Part shown: positions 1 to 12,600 of the stretch, piece after piece | Numbering within the stretch: position 1 is the first letter of the stretch | Layout of the letters: each line of letters begins with the position of its first letter | Assembly: GCF_029873635.1 (NCBI RefSeq) | Contig: NC_080423.1 | Span: 95,451,191 to 95,515,190, forward strand | Direction: 5' to 3' | DNA length: 64,000 nucleotides | From: Malania oleifera | Lineage: Eukaryota; Streptophyta; Magnoliopsida; Santalales; Ximeniaceae | The notes under the pieces: model-generated | What the model was told of the DNA's origin: nothing | Database searches by the model: none | Seen by the model: the letters and a program-made list of their open reading frames with translations, nothing else | Position numbers and translations under genes: made by a program

Positions 1-993
1 GATATTTGGGTGGCTGCTTTGTCCAATTATTTTCCTCATGTTTAATGCTTGACCTTGGGGCATAATGTTTATTTCTTGTTTTTTGGTTTTAGATGGTCCT
101 ATGCCTTCTTTGGATTTCCATTTTTGCATAGATCTCGTAATAATAGGGAGGCAAAGGAGCTTTCTTCTTTGTAGATGATGTTGGGTAATTGTCATATCTT
201 CTTTGGAATGGATAGTCCTTCATTGTCTTTGGATTCTTTAGGGGTTTATTCTTGCAAATCTTTTTTTGATCCTTTGGGTAGTGCTAATTTCTCCTTTCCA
301 CTGCATAAAATAATTTGGAAGGCCAAAGTTCCCCCAAAATTTGGAAGGTTTTGCTTAACAAAGTTAACACAAACAACATATATGTTGCAGAATAGGAGAC
401 CTTTAAGGGCAATTTCTCCAGATGTGTGTGTCTATGTGTCTGTGTCTTTTTTTTCTTTTAATGCTTTAACAGTTGAGAAACAGTTTCTCATTTGTTTTTT
501 GCATTGCGATTTTGCTTAGAAAATGTGGAACAAGCTTTCTGGTTTATTGGGAGAACATCGGGTTTGCATGGACACAGTGGAGAATGTCTTGGTTATCTCT
601 TTTTCTTGTTTTGGTAGAAAAAGGATACAGTAGCATTATGGAGATGTGCATTTTTTGCAGTGGTATGGGGTTTACAGTTGGAATGTGAAGTGCATATATT
701 TTATGGGAAGAAGCTGATTATTTCTTTGCTATGGGATAAGATTTATTACTTAGAATTGCTCTGGTGTGTTGGTTTTTGCCTGTTGGTGCTTCAAAGGAGT
801 GAGATTCTCTGAGATCCAAAGGAATAGGCTATCTTTGTTGGATTGATTAATGTTTCTTCCTTTGTTCTTTCTGCTTCTTGTTTTTTTCTATTTTGTTTAG
901 GGGGATTTTTTATTCTTCTTTTCATTCATTCTTCCTTCTTTAGTGAGACAATCATTTTTGTTATAAATAATAATAATAATAATAATAATAATA
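1..993 (+). pseudogene. LINE (L1-type) ORF2 3' end, degenerate, with TAA-repeat tail
   Basis: This is the C-terminal end of a plant L1-like LINE ORF2. Around 175-420 the translation reads through the RT-associated zinc-binding (zf-RVT) region: a stretch like KIIWKAKVPPKFGRFCL, then MLQNRRPLRAISPDVCV, which is typical of that domain. The tail then continues in other frames past 520-800, with motifs such as the Trp/Arg-rich segment before the stop, so several frameshifts are present. The fragment ends in a (TAA)n run at 966-992, the kind of 3' tail LINEs leave. Its 5' part lies outside the window. It may sit in an intron of the gene whose last exons are at 2248-2625. Confidence 0.75.
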
Positions 994-2247
994 TTGCTAT
1001 CAATTTAAAATGCTGATTGCATGGCCATAAAACTTTGAAGTAGACCTGGAAAAATAGATGAAAATATGTTAATCCGAACCAAATCCGACCCACTCAAATT
1101 GAATTATAATCGATCCACACATTAATTGACTCGAATATGGTTTAAATTTTTTTTTATCCTCCCTTAAATGAGTCGGTTGGCAGATTTGAGATTTTATCCT
1201 GTGTATATCTGTCTATTTTTTAATAGTTAATGTCCAAATTCATAAATAATCTCATGTGCCCATACTTATTAGCCATCAATCAAACAACATAAATCCAATT
1301 GGCCAAGACCTAGTCCCACACTCCCAACCCTTCCACCACCATATGCATCTTTGGGTTTGCCCTATGCCCACATTCAAACTCAAGTTCAATTACTCAATTC
1401 TCATGATCAAAACAAAAGCTCTAAATTCATGATCTTAAAAAATAATAATTATTATTATTATTATTATTATTATAATTTTGTGATTGGTTATTAAATGTTT
1501 AACAATTTACCAAATTATAATTTTAAAAATAACTTCAATCACCATGTTGGAAGATAAATTGTTCATCGGATGGTAAAAAAAAAAGTATACTAGGGATGGA
1601 AATAACAAATTATCCACCATTTGCCACAGATTATCCAACCCGAACCGCAATAAATCTGCTACTTAATTGAGTCAGATATGGATTATTCAACACGATCCAC
1701 TTTACTAGGTCTACTTAGAAGGCAAGTGTTTTAATGAAAAACTTTAGTTTTATGAAAACCCAAGTTCTCCTTTTAGTAGCAAAAGATGTTTGTTAGGGCT
1801 CATTTTGTAGAAATCATTGGAAATCTTCAAGTTTTGTTTATTCAAGACCTTTCTTAAATCTCTCATCCTTTCCAACCCCATAGAAATCTAGGACTCAAAT
1901 ATATTTTATCATCCTTCTCTTCGTACCAGCCATGGATGCGAAAATTGAAACGATTTTATTTTATCATTCGTTTTAACTGAATTATTTGTAATTTATTTGC
2001 TCTCTGAAATAGTTGATGAATGTGGCATAATCTACATTCAGTACATTGTGGAAAAAAAAAGGCAGTATAATGTAATTTTCCAAACTTCATTTCATTTTTG
2101 AATGTTCTCAAATTTTTATTGTCATTTCAATTTTATTTGGGGGTACTATGAAATCGAATCCTTGCAAAATAAGACTAGGATCCAAATTGTAAAGTGGATG
2201 CCAAGCTGTGTAGTTTTGGATTTTCTGTTCTATGAAATTTTTTTCAG
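994..2247. other. AT-rich stretch without a gene
   Basis: No coding signal was seen on either strand. It holds an (ATT)n microsatellite at about 1449-1473. The last part ends in a polypyrimidine tract and CAG at 2245-2247, the acceptor site of the exon that follows, so at least its end is intron. Confidence 0.55.
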
Positions 2248-2625
2248 GTTTGCTCGCCATGTATTCCTTCCCATTATGGTATAAGAAGGATGGTTCCCTA
2301 TGGGAAATGTTGGATAGTTGCCAGGAATCTGGAAAGGCTCATGCTGATGAAGATATAATATTTATGTTTCGGTTTATAGTTACTAGCAACAATGGTATTG
2401 CAAACTGAACTGAATATATTTACCTATAATCCTGATTGAATTACTGCTGCTTCTCAGAAAGCTGTGGAAAATGATGAACTTGACAAAAAGGGTGGTCTGA
2501 TGGAAATAAACTATGAGAATGCTCTCAATGCCTATCGTCCACCTTGTTTAACACCAGTGAACTTGTTGGCATCAGAATCAAGCTCGGAATCAAGCTCAAC
2601 ACAGCCATTAGTTTCTTCATTGTGA
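2248..2625 (+). CDS. Last two exons of an unrecognised plant gene (3' partial)
   Basis: Two exons are inferred. The first starts after the acceptor TTTTTTCAG at 2247 and reads LLAMYSFPLWYKKDGSLW onwards, rich in charged residues, up to about 2394, where GTATTG is the best donor. The second starts at about 2458-2462 after TTCTCAG and reads VENDELDKKGGLMEINYENA, then a Pro-rich piece (AYRPPCLTPVNLLA) and a Ser-rich tail, ending at TGA 2623-2625. The donor at 2394 with the acceptor at 2461 keeps the frame and joins ...TSNN to A-VENDEL. Protein-like composition and good splice sites set it apart from the surrounding AT-rich DNA. I do not recognise the family; no membrane segment or catalytic motif is visible. 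Upstream exons must lie left of the window or beyond the LINE. The exact splice junction is uncertain. Confidence 0.6.
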
Positions 2626-3877
2626 TTGTCACTTGGTGTTTTTGCAGACAGTTTGTATTTTATTTTTTCATTTAATTTTTTTTAATTCATTATTGGGTTA
2701 CTAAGGTCAAGCTTAGGATGTCCCTATTCCATCAACATTTTTATGCAGCTTGTTCACATGAAAAGATGATCATTGGGAAAAAGAGGTGGGGGAATAAAAT
2801 ACTTTACTGTTTTTTTGCTGAGTGTACTGAACAAGAGCTGGAATGTAGACCATATTTGCATTTTAAGTGGTCGTGATGAACTAAAATCCAAGGTTTTGGA
2901 CTCTCTTCACTCCATATGATTGACAAGATATTGAAGGGAAGGGAGGACCAAAAAATTGCTGCAGCCGCTTCAGAGTCTTCACTGTAGTAATATTGGAAGG
3001 GTTTGGCTCTTTTGCTCTATCTGTCAGACAATCCAAGCATTTTTGGAATCATCAATGATATACACCATTTGTTGAGACTCTTGAAAGTTTTGATTCTCCA
3101 TTTACGTCATGTTTAGTTTTCAAAATTGAATGGGATAGGAAATGAATGGAATGAACAATTGAATGAAGAGTATGATGAAATTTAGTGATAAATTCAATTC
3201 CATACATTCCATTTTATTCTTATGTGCTAAATGTACAGTTAATGGGCTGGTTTCCATGAATTTAGCCTGCATTTTTTGGGGCTCATGGCAAGGAAAATAG
3301 TCTTCAAATATTTTGTGCAAGCCTTGCATGATTATTTTCTTTAGAAGGCTATTTCAATTAGTCTTGAAGGTTAAATGTACAAGTAACCTCGTGAATGGTC
3401 ACACTTCAGTTTTAGAGCTTTACTTTATTGCACTGATAGTCCTAAATCATGCAATTGACTTGGTGTTGAATTGTATACAAACTAACATTACAAAATTTTA
3501 ATTTTCATTGCCTTTGCATCTTGATGAGTAATAAGTATACAAAAGCATACATACAACTAAAACCAAGAATTGCTCATGCAAGGCCATTGGTTAGACTGGT
3601 TTTTTGTTGCCCGTTGCAATTTATTCACGGTTGAATCAAAGTAAAATTTTGGTAATGATATAAAGAGCTATGCCTTAATGATGAGGCAAGAGCTCTATCT
3701 TGAAACTTTTGAGTTGGCTCCTTGAGTTGAGTATGGGGTCGCACAAAATTGAACGGGCTTTTTCATTAGTGATATTGAGCTGCTTTTATCTTTTTAGATG
3801 ATACTTCTAACCAGTTCTAATAACATGGGAATTAAATTTTCTAGGATCCATGGCTTGGTTTTATCATATGGGCCTGC

Positions 3878-3911
<34 letters not shown>

Positions 3912-4212
3912 TAAATCATGCTAGCTGTGATGAACTTTTGCAATCGGAAAGCTTGTGTAAGATTGAAGCACAACAACTAAAAGTCAAGGATGCTTCCATA
4001 ACAGTTGGAAAGGTCTAGCAGCACAAGCGTTTAAACCATTATTGTGTTACATCCTCAGACAAATGCTGACCAAATCAAATGCCTTGCAGCTTATCATAAT
4101 CGACAAATGCTGGCGAAATATATATAGACCTTGACTTGCATAAAACAGAAAAAAAAAACGAAAGATTGCTGATCCATGAGCCAAGGGAAATGTAGCAAAT
4201 GCAGCATTGGTA
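2626..4212. other. 3' UTR and intergenic DNA between two convergent genes
   Basis: This stretch lies between the stop codons of the plus-strand gene (2625) and of NDUFA2 on the minus strand (4213). T-rich DNA just after 2640 fits a 3' UTR. It contains a (TAT)n microsatellite at about 3880-3911. No open coding region of protein-like composition was seen. Confidence 0.5.
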
Positions 4213-5241
4213 CTATATGAAGGAAGCTTTAAGCGCAGCCCCCACTTTGACGAGCTCCTCAATTGCCCTAGAGATCTGTGTCTCTGTCATGCCTTCCAAA
4301 CGAATGCTCCTTTCAACACCCATGTCTGCAAACATCAAAGTATCAATGGCACGATGACATAAAACAAGTGTAGAAAATAGCAGCCAGGGCATCTCGGTGA
4401 CAATACTATAAACTCTTGGGGCATATCGGTTCCTACAATGGAGTTTTAAATCAAATCCTAGCAGTCAATGCCTCGTTTGGTTTGCGGGACAAGTATTGTT
4501 TGGAATACGATGAAATATAGTAAAAATTTTGAAAATGTAGATAATAGTTATTCCTTGTATGTTCATTATTATTTCACTCAACATGAAATAAGAAAGGAAT
4601 ATACATTTTTACAATAAAATTTGGAAATAGTTATTATTCTTTGTCTATTCCTTATTATGTAATCATAAAAAATTTGATATTATTATTTGCTTATGGTATC
4701 AACATAATTTTTTGTATAACTAATTGTAACCAACTCATTACAACTAATCTATTGCGCTAACCAAACATAGGATCAATATTATATACATTTGTATTTTCAA
4801 GTATGCCATGTGTATGTTGGAAAACAAGCCAATGTTGCTCTCCACTACAATCATTCTATTGCTTCAAAACGAGATTGCTAATTTTTCAAAGTCCAACACC
4901 CCTCCTACTCACTTCCAAATTAACTGAAGAGAAGTCTTTGCACCAATGGATTCTTTAATTTCATTCTATTATCCAAAGCTTATTGCATTCCCTAGACATC
5001 GTTAACTTAAGCACAATGCTTCAAAACTACTAGAATGCATGGAGACAAAATTTGGATGTTTCCAAATTTTAATTTTATCGTTAAAGGAAAATAAATGAAA
5101 ATTGAAGGTCTCTCCTCCTGTCATATCAACTAAAATACTTCCATTTATAGACATTGTCCTATGAAGGACAAAAACGAATCAAACCATAGTCTTCATCAGC
5201 ATATTATTCAAGATCTCCAATTTCTGCATCACCAGCACGCT

Positions 5242-5274
<33 letters not shown>

Positions 5275-8200
5275 CAATGTTTTAAAAGGTGAAGGCATAA
5301 GACAAGATGTTTTAGTCCTTAAGAAGCAAGGCATAAGCCTTAAGGCATTGGGGCATAAGCTTTTTGAGAATATATGTAAATAAATTATATTTTAAAAAAA
5401 AATTAAGAAAATCACAACTATAATATAAAAAAGAAAAATTAGATCTACTTTGCAAGCTTCTTGTTGGCCATTCATAAATTGCTAGTTGAATGCATGACAT
5501 AAATCATGACAAGAGATGGCTATACTATCAAAAAGTTCAAACTATTTTCATGATCTAAGATACAACTCGGCTGTTTTGGAAAGGTTGAGATTCAAGAGTT
5601 TTGGAAATCAACTCATATTATGATATTTTTTTTAATACAAACATGCAGTTAAAATTTTCTAATCAATTCTAACTTGAGAATCACACCCAAAATGCATAAA
5701 CTTCATCTAAAAAGGTGCAACAGGCATGGCTTTGGTAAAAAAGCATACACCTCAGCATGTAATGCATTAGCCTTTTTGGAATTTGGCATTTTAGATTGAG
5801 CCACGATCTCAAGTTGGATAAGAATAGAAAATTTAGCGTGTTTATACAAAAAGAATGATGTACTATGAGATGATTTTGAAGACTCTTGAACCCCAACTTT
5901 TCCAGCATTATTGAGAGTTGCATATCTTGAAAATAATTTGAACTTCCTAATGTAATAGCTATGTCTTGGCATGATTTCATTGAACTCAAATTAGTATTTT
6001 TGAATGGCCAATGAGTTGTTTACAAATTATATTTGATTTTCCTTTTTCCTGTCTTATGTGTAATTTTCTTAGGCCAACAAGTAGTTTGCAAATATTATTA
6101 TTGTTATTATTATTATTATTGTAGTTTTCTTAGATTTTTTTCTTTATTTTTAATAATATATGTCATTTATTTAGGGTAAATGTCTTGCCTTCCATGCCAA
6201 CTAGTAATTTTCTTACTTTTTTCAATGCCTTAAGGCTTACACTTCACCTTCTATGGGTAATGCCTTTGCCTTAATGCATTCGCTTTTCAAAACAATGAGT
6301 ACTTAAAATATACATGGCAATCTAATTATTCTTATGGAAATTCTTAAATGTAGAATATAATTTTAAATTAAACTTAAAGATACATGTGCGCGTGCACACG
6401 CACACACACACACACACACACCATCAATTATAACCAAAATTATTTATAAGTTTATTGCACAAAAATATAAGAAAAATCTAATGAGTTTTTAGTTAATAAT
6501 TTTCACAAGTACAATATATAATAATAACTGATACGATTTTCCATGAGTTATATCTTTATAAAAAGAAAATCATACTTTAATTGCATATTGAAATGAGTTT
6601 AAAGAAATTAGGTGGTCATAAAAACGTCATCTTATAAAAGAAAAATTGTAAAAAAGAAACTCCTAACAATGAATAAGACAATAAAATAACTTAACAAAAT
6701 AAGCTAATTCAATGTACTGGTGTGCTCAGTGATTTTTTTTATACTGAATTAAAGTTGGTGGGTTGATTAGTAGGAAAGTTAGTTTTTAATGATTTAACTG
6801 TTATTTTTTAATCAAAAGTTTAATCGAAAGATGGACTCCCTTAATTGTAATAGTAGGTCTTTTTTGCATCAAGTTAAAATTAGTGGACTAATTTGTAACT
6901 AACAAAAAGTTGGTGGATTTAATTGATTCTAACCCTTGAACAAATTATCACTTTTAATATTATTTGAGATAAGAGAGAAAATAGAATAAACTTTGGTTTT
7001 GTAGATACCTTTTTTTATCTCCATACAATCACATAATATTACATAAATTCAGTTTACGATCAAATATTAATTGCTTGCTTTACTAGCTTTAAATTCTTTA
7101 ATTTTTGCATGGGACTCGACCCTCCACATGCACAATGAGGATTGGTCACAGGATATGTGGCCATCTCGGTCAATCCCAAGTCTCAGAATGTTGTAGAGAA
7201 ATTTGGTTTTGTGGGCTTGAAAAGGTCTAGTGAGGCTGGCACAACCCCCTTAACCCTGAACCAACTTAAGTGTCACCCTTTTTGCTTCTTTTGGCTAAGT
7301 GCTGCTAAATGAGTGGATAATTCAAATAGAAGCCTTGCACACGACCATACCCTCCCCTTGCTGGTTGCCCCTCACTAGCGCTATAAAACACCTCCTTTTC
7401 ACCCCATTTTGGGATCTTTTGGCCTCCATTAACACTAGAAATTATCTCTCTAACCTATATCCCCTCTTTCAAAAATCTTGCATCATCCTTGACATTGTAC
7501 TACTAAGGACATCCTTCAACATCATCCATGGTGTAAGGAAGTTCCTCCCTTAACCTTGCATCATCTATGTCATCCTTCAACCACCTGATGCTTGAGCTCC
7601 TAAGGACTGCTCCATTTCTCCTCTCTCAGCAATACATTCAATTACTTGTAGGCAACATGGCCTCCAATTTACATCCAAGAACCCATATCTACAGTTTCCT
7701 TCTTATTTCCTTGTCCTCTTTCTTTTCTCTCACAAAATTCTTAATCCAATGTATTTTTTTTTCTTTCTTTTTTCTTTTTAGATTACAAAAAAAGAAATAT
7801 ATTAAAAGAGAACACAAAGAAAGTGCAAAGTTGTTCTAAGATGTGAATGGGTGGCAGCGTTGAATAATCCGAATGTTCCAGAGTGAATTCTACCCTTGCG
7901 TACCAAACTCAAGTGTCGCTATGCCATTGGATAATTCAATCATTTTTTCCTGCTGTCCAAAGCCTTCTATACAACCACGCTTTATTGGATAATAACAACA
8001 TCCCTGGTTAGATCAAATAGCCCCTCTTTTGCCCCATTTTGCATCTTTTGGCCTTCATTCTCACAAGAAACTCTTTCTACTGCAGAGCTTCTCTCCATAG
8101 CCATCATCCCTGCTCCCATACAACCAAGGATGTCCTTTCCCTCCACCCATGGAGTACAGGCATCTCTCTTACCTTAGCATCATTGCTAATTCATCATCTC

Positions 8201-9601
8201 GCCCGCTTGAGCTCCTATGGATCATTTGTTTCTCCTCTCTTTCTCCAATACATCCCATTATTTTTATGCACTCTGCCTCACATCACATCCAAAAACCACC
8301 ATTTACAATTTGCAACCTCATTTGAATAACTTATCATTTTTAATAATATCAGAGATAGGAAAAAAAAAAAAACGAAGTTTGGTTTCATTCTTATTTTCTC
8401 ATTCTCTTCTTCTCTCTCACAAAATCTTTGATCCAAACAAGCTTAAAACTTTTTTAAGAAGAAAAAAAGAATGTATTAAGATAAAGAAATTACAAGCTCT
8501 GAGAGGACAAGAAGTCCTCAAAAGAGAAACCAGAACAAAAATAAACAAAAAAATAATTAACAAAACCCCAAATAAAACCCTTTACGTTGTAATTGATTCA
8601 ACCACAGAAAATTTGCTGACTTCTGCTGGCCTCATCTAATCAAACTTCTCAACCTCCCCAATCAGACAGTCACAAACCCAACTTCTCTGATAGTTGTTGA
8701 GCTTCTAAATCCTTCCATTAATCTCCACTGCAGGAGAGATGGGAATAGACAGAATGCCATCCCTAATATGACCACTCACCTGCTACTTTTATCCATCCCA
8801 TTATCCTCAAAAGTAGGCATACCCTCTAAATCTTGAAGCAGTGCTGCTGATACATGGGAAATATCTCCTATTACATTAGAGGATGTTCACGAGACTCATC
8901 CAAAAGGAGTCCCACATCACAAGCAACTCACTCCGGCTATCAGAAGCATCATCCCTATGTTTTTTTTCCTTGAACTATCTTCTGAACCTTCCTTCAAGTC
9001 ATTAAAAACTTCCTCAAAACAATAAAAACCACCCATATTCTTTAAACATTTATTCACCTGCTGAGTATAAACCTAATCTCTGCTCCGCATCCATATCAAA
9101 CCCTTAGCACCTTGCATACAGAACTTGTTAGCAAAGTTCTGCCCTTTTGGATCCTAAAAATATTCCAGTGATGGACAGCCTTGTTTCTACATTGGTTGCA
9201 GGCCTGCTCAGTAAAATCCTTATTATGGGCCTATCATCACCATGTTGGCCTGTTTATTAAGCAAGCTCTGCTGACCCGCCTGGAGCAACTAATTCCTCTT
9301 CTAACCAAACATCTGGGTTAAATCCAACACAACAGTTAAGCATGCCAGTGCACCCAGCCCATCATCATCCTGTGACCTTCTCCCGCAGAAACCCTGGCCA
9401 TCACTGAAGCAAATCTTGCATTCCTCATACACATATCATTGCCCACCAGCATTGAACTACTCTTCCACTCCACCAGCATCTCTCCACCCTAGAAGGCACT
9501 GATATCACACACAACACAGGGTGACATGATATGGAGTAGGTGATACAGAAATTATGAAAAAAATGAGAATAAAACAGGGCAGGGATGCTTAAATTAATTG
9601 G

Positions 9602-9633
<32 letters not shown>

Positions 9634-12600
9634 AGTGTGTATATATATATTAGGAGGCAAGTTTTTCCTTTCAGACGACAAATATTTAGGGTTTCTTAAT
9701 TTAAAATGAATATGAGCGTCATTCATTCACAATGATTGATTGCACATTTTACAAACTGCAAATGTACAATCATTAACTGCATTCAAATTAGATAATATTG
9801 GTCCAACAACAAAGAAACAACTCGCAAAGTGCATGACAGATGATGGGCGATGGGCATGGCTCCTCATTTTTTTTTAGAAGGATTAACAGAGAGTGGTGGA
9901 CTTGTAATGGCCTTAGAGAGAGGGGAAATTTTGGGGGCTGGGAGGCTACATGTTCTGCAAGGCTATCGCAGTGGTTACAGGCTCCAAAGTCCAACCACTC
10001 TAATCTTAAAGAACCTCATAATTCTCAATCTCTTGTTGTTTTTTTTTTAATTTTTTCTTTTTTGTTGTTTTGTTTGGTTCTGTTAACAGAATTGAAGGGG
10101 CAACAAAACGCAGCATTCGCCACAAGAAATGTTCTGAACGTGTCCTCTCCATGTCAAGAAGTGTCATGAAGTGCTTCACTTGTGTCCAAAATTTATAAAT
10201 AAATAAGTAAATAAAAAGTTTTGGGCATGTGTTGGGCAGGCGTCGGTATCTGACATGTGTTGGATACCAACACTTTAGGCTTTCAAAATGTCAATGTTTA
10301 GTAGTCCTCACCGCACCTCACACAATCGTTTTCTATATGCCATCACGACCTACTCCACAAAGGAGCTTTTCTTTTTTTTGTTCTTGTTGTAAACCCCCTT
10401 TTCAGTGTTCTCGTTGCAATCTTAAACCATACTGGTCGCAAAAACAGACTCATCCATAGAACAAAATTCTTGCACAAATATGTTCCATCAGTCTCTTTTA
10501 GAAACATTTGGTGTAGACATTTAATTAAAAATTTTTTTTTTTAAAAATAACAACAACAACATTTCCCATTCAAGTCCAATCCTAACTCCAAAATTTCCCA
10601 TTTCCATGGATTAAACATCTTCCAACATATCATAAATCAAAGAGAAACCATCAGAGAACCACCTCTCGCTGCAACAAAAGAGATCCTTGCCGTATGACTC
10701 CAAAGTGCTCAAGAACAAATAAAAAATCCCCTTTTCTCCAATTTATCCAATCTAAAATTGAATGATTTCCCTCTCGCCACCTAACGTCATGAGCAAAGCT
10801 TGTTCAGGGCAGTATGCTTGCCCGTGACTGCTTGTCTTGTATGAACGGGATGGGTTACCATCATGTAAATTCTAGTATACGCTTTGAGTAGGTTTAAGAC
10901 TTAGTGTAAAAGGGAAGGATGGAGGAGGGCGAGTTTCATCAATCTTGCAAAACCCACCAGCTTTTGTAAACATGTTTAGCCTACTTACTTCCCTCGCTAA
11001 ACACAAATTGCTTATAGAGGTGTTCATTAATGAATTACGTCACTTTAATGTTTACCATTTGCTTGTCATCTGCTTTAATGAATTGCTTATTACTTCCGCT
11101 TAATTTTTATTCAAGTTCTGTAAAAATGTGTTCATGTGATAAACCGCGGTAATTTTTGGCTGACTAGTTTAGTTAAGCACAAGTGATTTAGCTAGTGCCG
11201 CGTGACCCTTCTCAAGGTGTGAAATATTTAGCCTGTGACGGTATCAGAGCTTGGTTACTTGCTATGTGAATTTAGTAGCCTTCATTGTGGGACTGTGTTA
11301 AGCATTGGTAAGAGAGCATGCCAACCAATACCGAGAGAATTGAAGTGCTAGAAGCGCAAGCTAATACAACCAACAATGTGGCCATGGAGATGGTCAAGCT
11401 TGTTGAATGTTTTGATGCTTTGGAAGGATCACAAAAACATCAACAAAATTTTATAATGGAAACATTGGAGGACCTTCACCATATTGTAGAAACTTCATAG
11501 GCTCAAATGACAAAAATGACTACCAAAATGAACTAGATAGTTCTTTCTATGGTAAACTCCAATGTTATGGAGTATAAAGGAACCAAGGTGCCAGTGTTCA
11601 AACTATTAGGTGCACTTGATGCTAGGAGTTGGAGAACTTCTTATTTGATATGGAGCAGTACTTACATGCAATGAGGACCGACTCAAAATAGGTGAAAATA
11701 ACCACTTCAATAATGTACTTAGTTGGTGACACTAATTTGTGATGACGTACCAAGTATGATGAAATTGAGAATAGACGTTGTGTAATCAGTTGTTGGGCAT
11801 ACTTGAAGAGTGAACTCAAGGCCCAATTCTTTCTTAAGAATGTTTAAGCTAAGGGACCTTAAGCACAATGGTTCAAATAGGGAGTATGTGAAATAGTTTT
11901 CTTCATTGATATTGGGTATCAAGGACATGTTAGAGAAAGACAAGTTCTATTTTCTTAAGGGGTTGAAATTGTGAGCAAGGACAAAACTTCATTGACAAAG
12001 AGTTTAGGACTTGCCTACCACACAAGCTGTTGCAGAACATTGGATTGACTATGCTAGAGAGATTTCCATAACATTCAAAGAGAGTGGCATGGGTGGAAAT
12101 AAACGAAAGTCTTTCAAGGACAAATCCAAAAATGAGGGAGCCTACACCATGACATCAACTTCAAAAGAAGCTTCACATTCTTGATCATTCCCAATGGTTA
12201 GGGTAAGATGGCATGCTTCTTATGTCCGGGTCTTCACAGAGTTGTCGAGTGCCCTTATAAGTCATCACTCAATGCCCTACAAGCTTCCATCGCAAAGGGG
12301 GCTTTGCAAAATGATGATGATGATGAGGTGGAGGAAAGCCCAAGGATGGGCGCGATGTGGTTAGTCAATGCATTGGAGAGGCAGATGAAAGAACCAAAAG
12401 TTAACTAGGTTAAAGTGTTCATGTTTATGGATCTATGGATTAATAGGACGAGCACTCAGGCTATGGTTGATACCGGGGCTACCCATAATTTTGTTTCATA
12501 GACAGAAGCACGGAGACTCAACTTATAATCTACATTACTCATGGAAAGTTTGTGCAAACCTCAACATGCAATGGAAATGCCGCACAAAAGACTCAACAGG

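Noticed and set aside
4047-4262. 71-codon minus-strand frame over NDUFA2 exon 3
   Set aside because: It is in a different frame from the real exon, which reads [12 protein letters not shown] and joins exon 2 in phase.
5681-5989. 102-codon open frame within the inverted-repeat element, considered as a transposase
   Set aside because: Too short, without a DDE or hAT dimerisation-like motif, and a second frame of similar length overlaps it.
9840-10169. 109-codon plus-strand open frame in intron 2
   Set aside because: A second frame overlaps, there is no recognisable domain and no splice or promoter context, and its composition shifts at a T-run.
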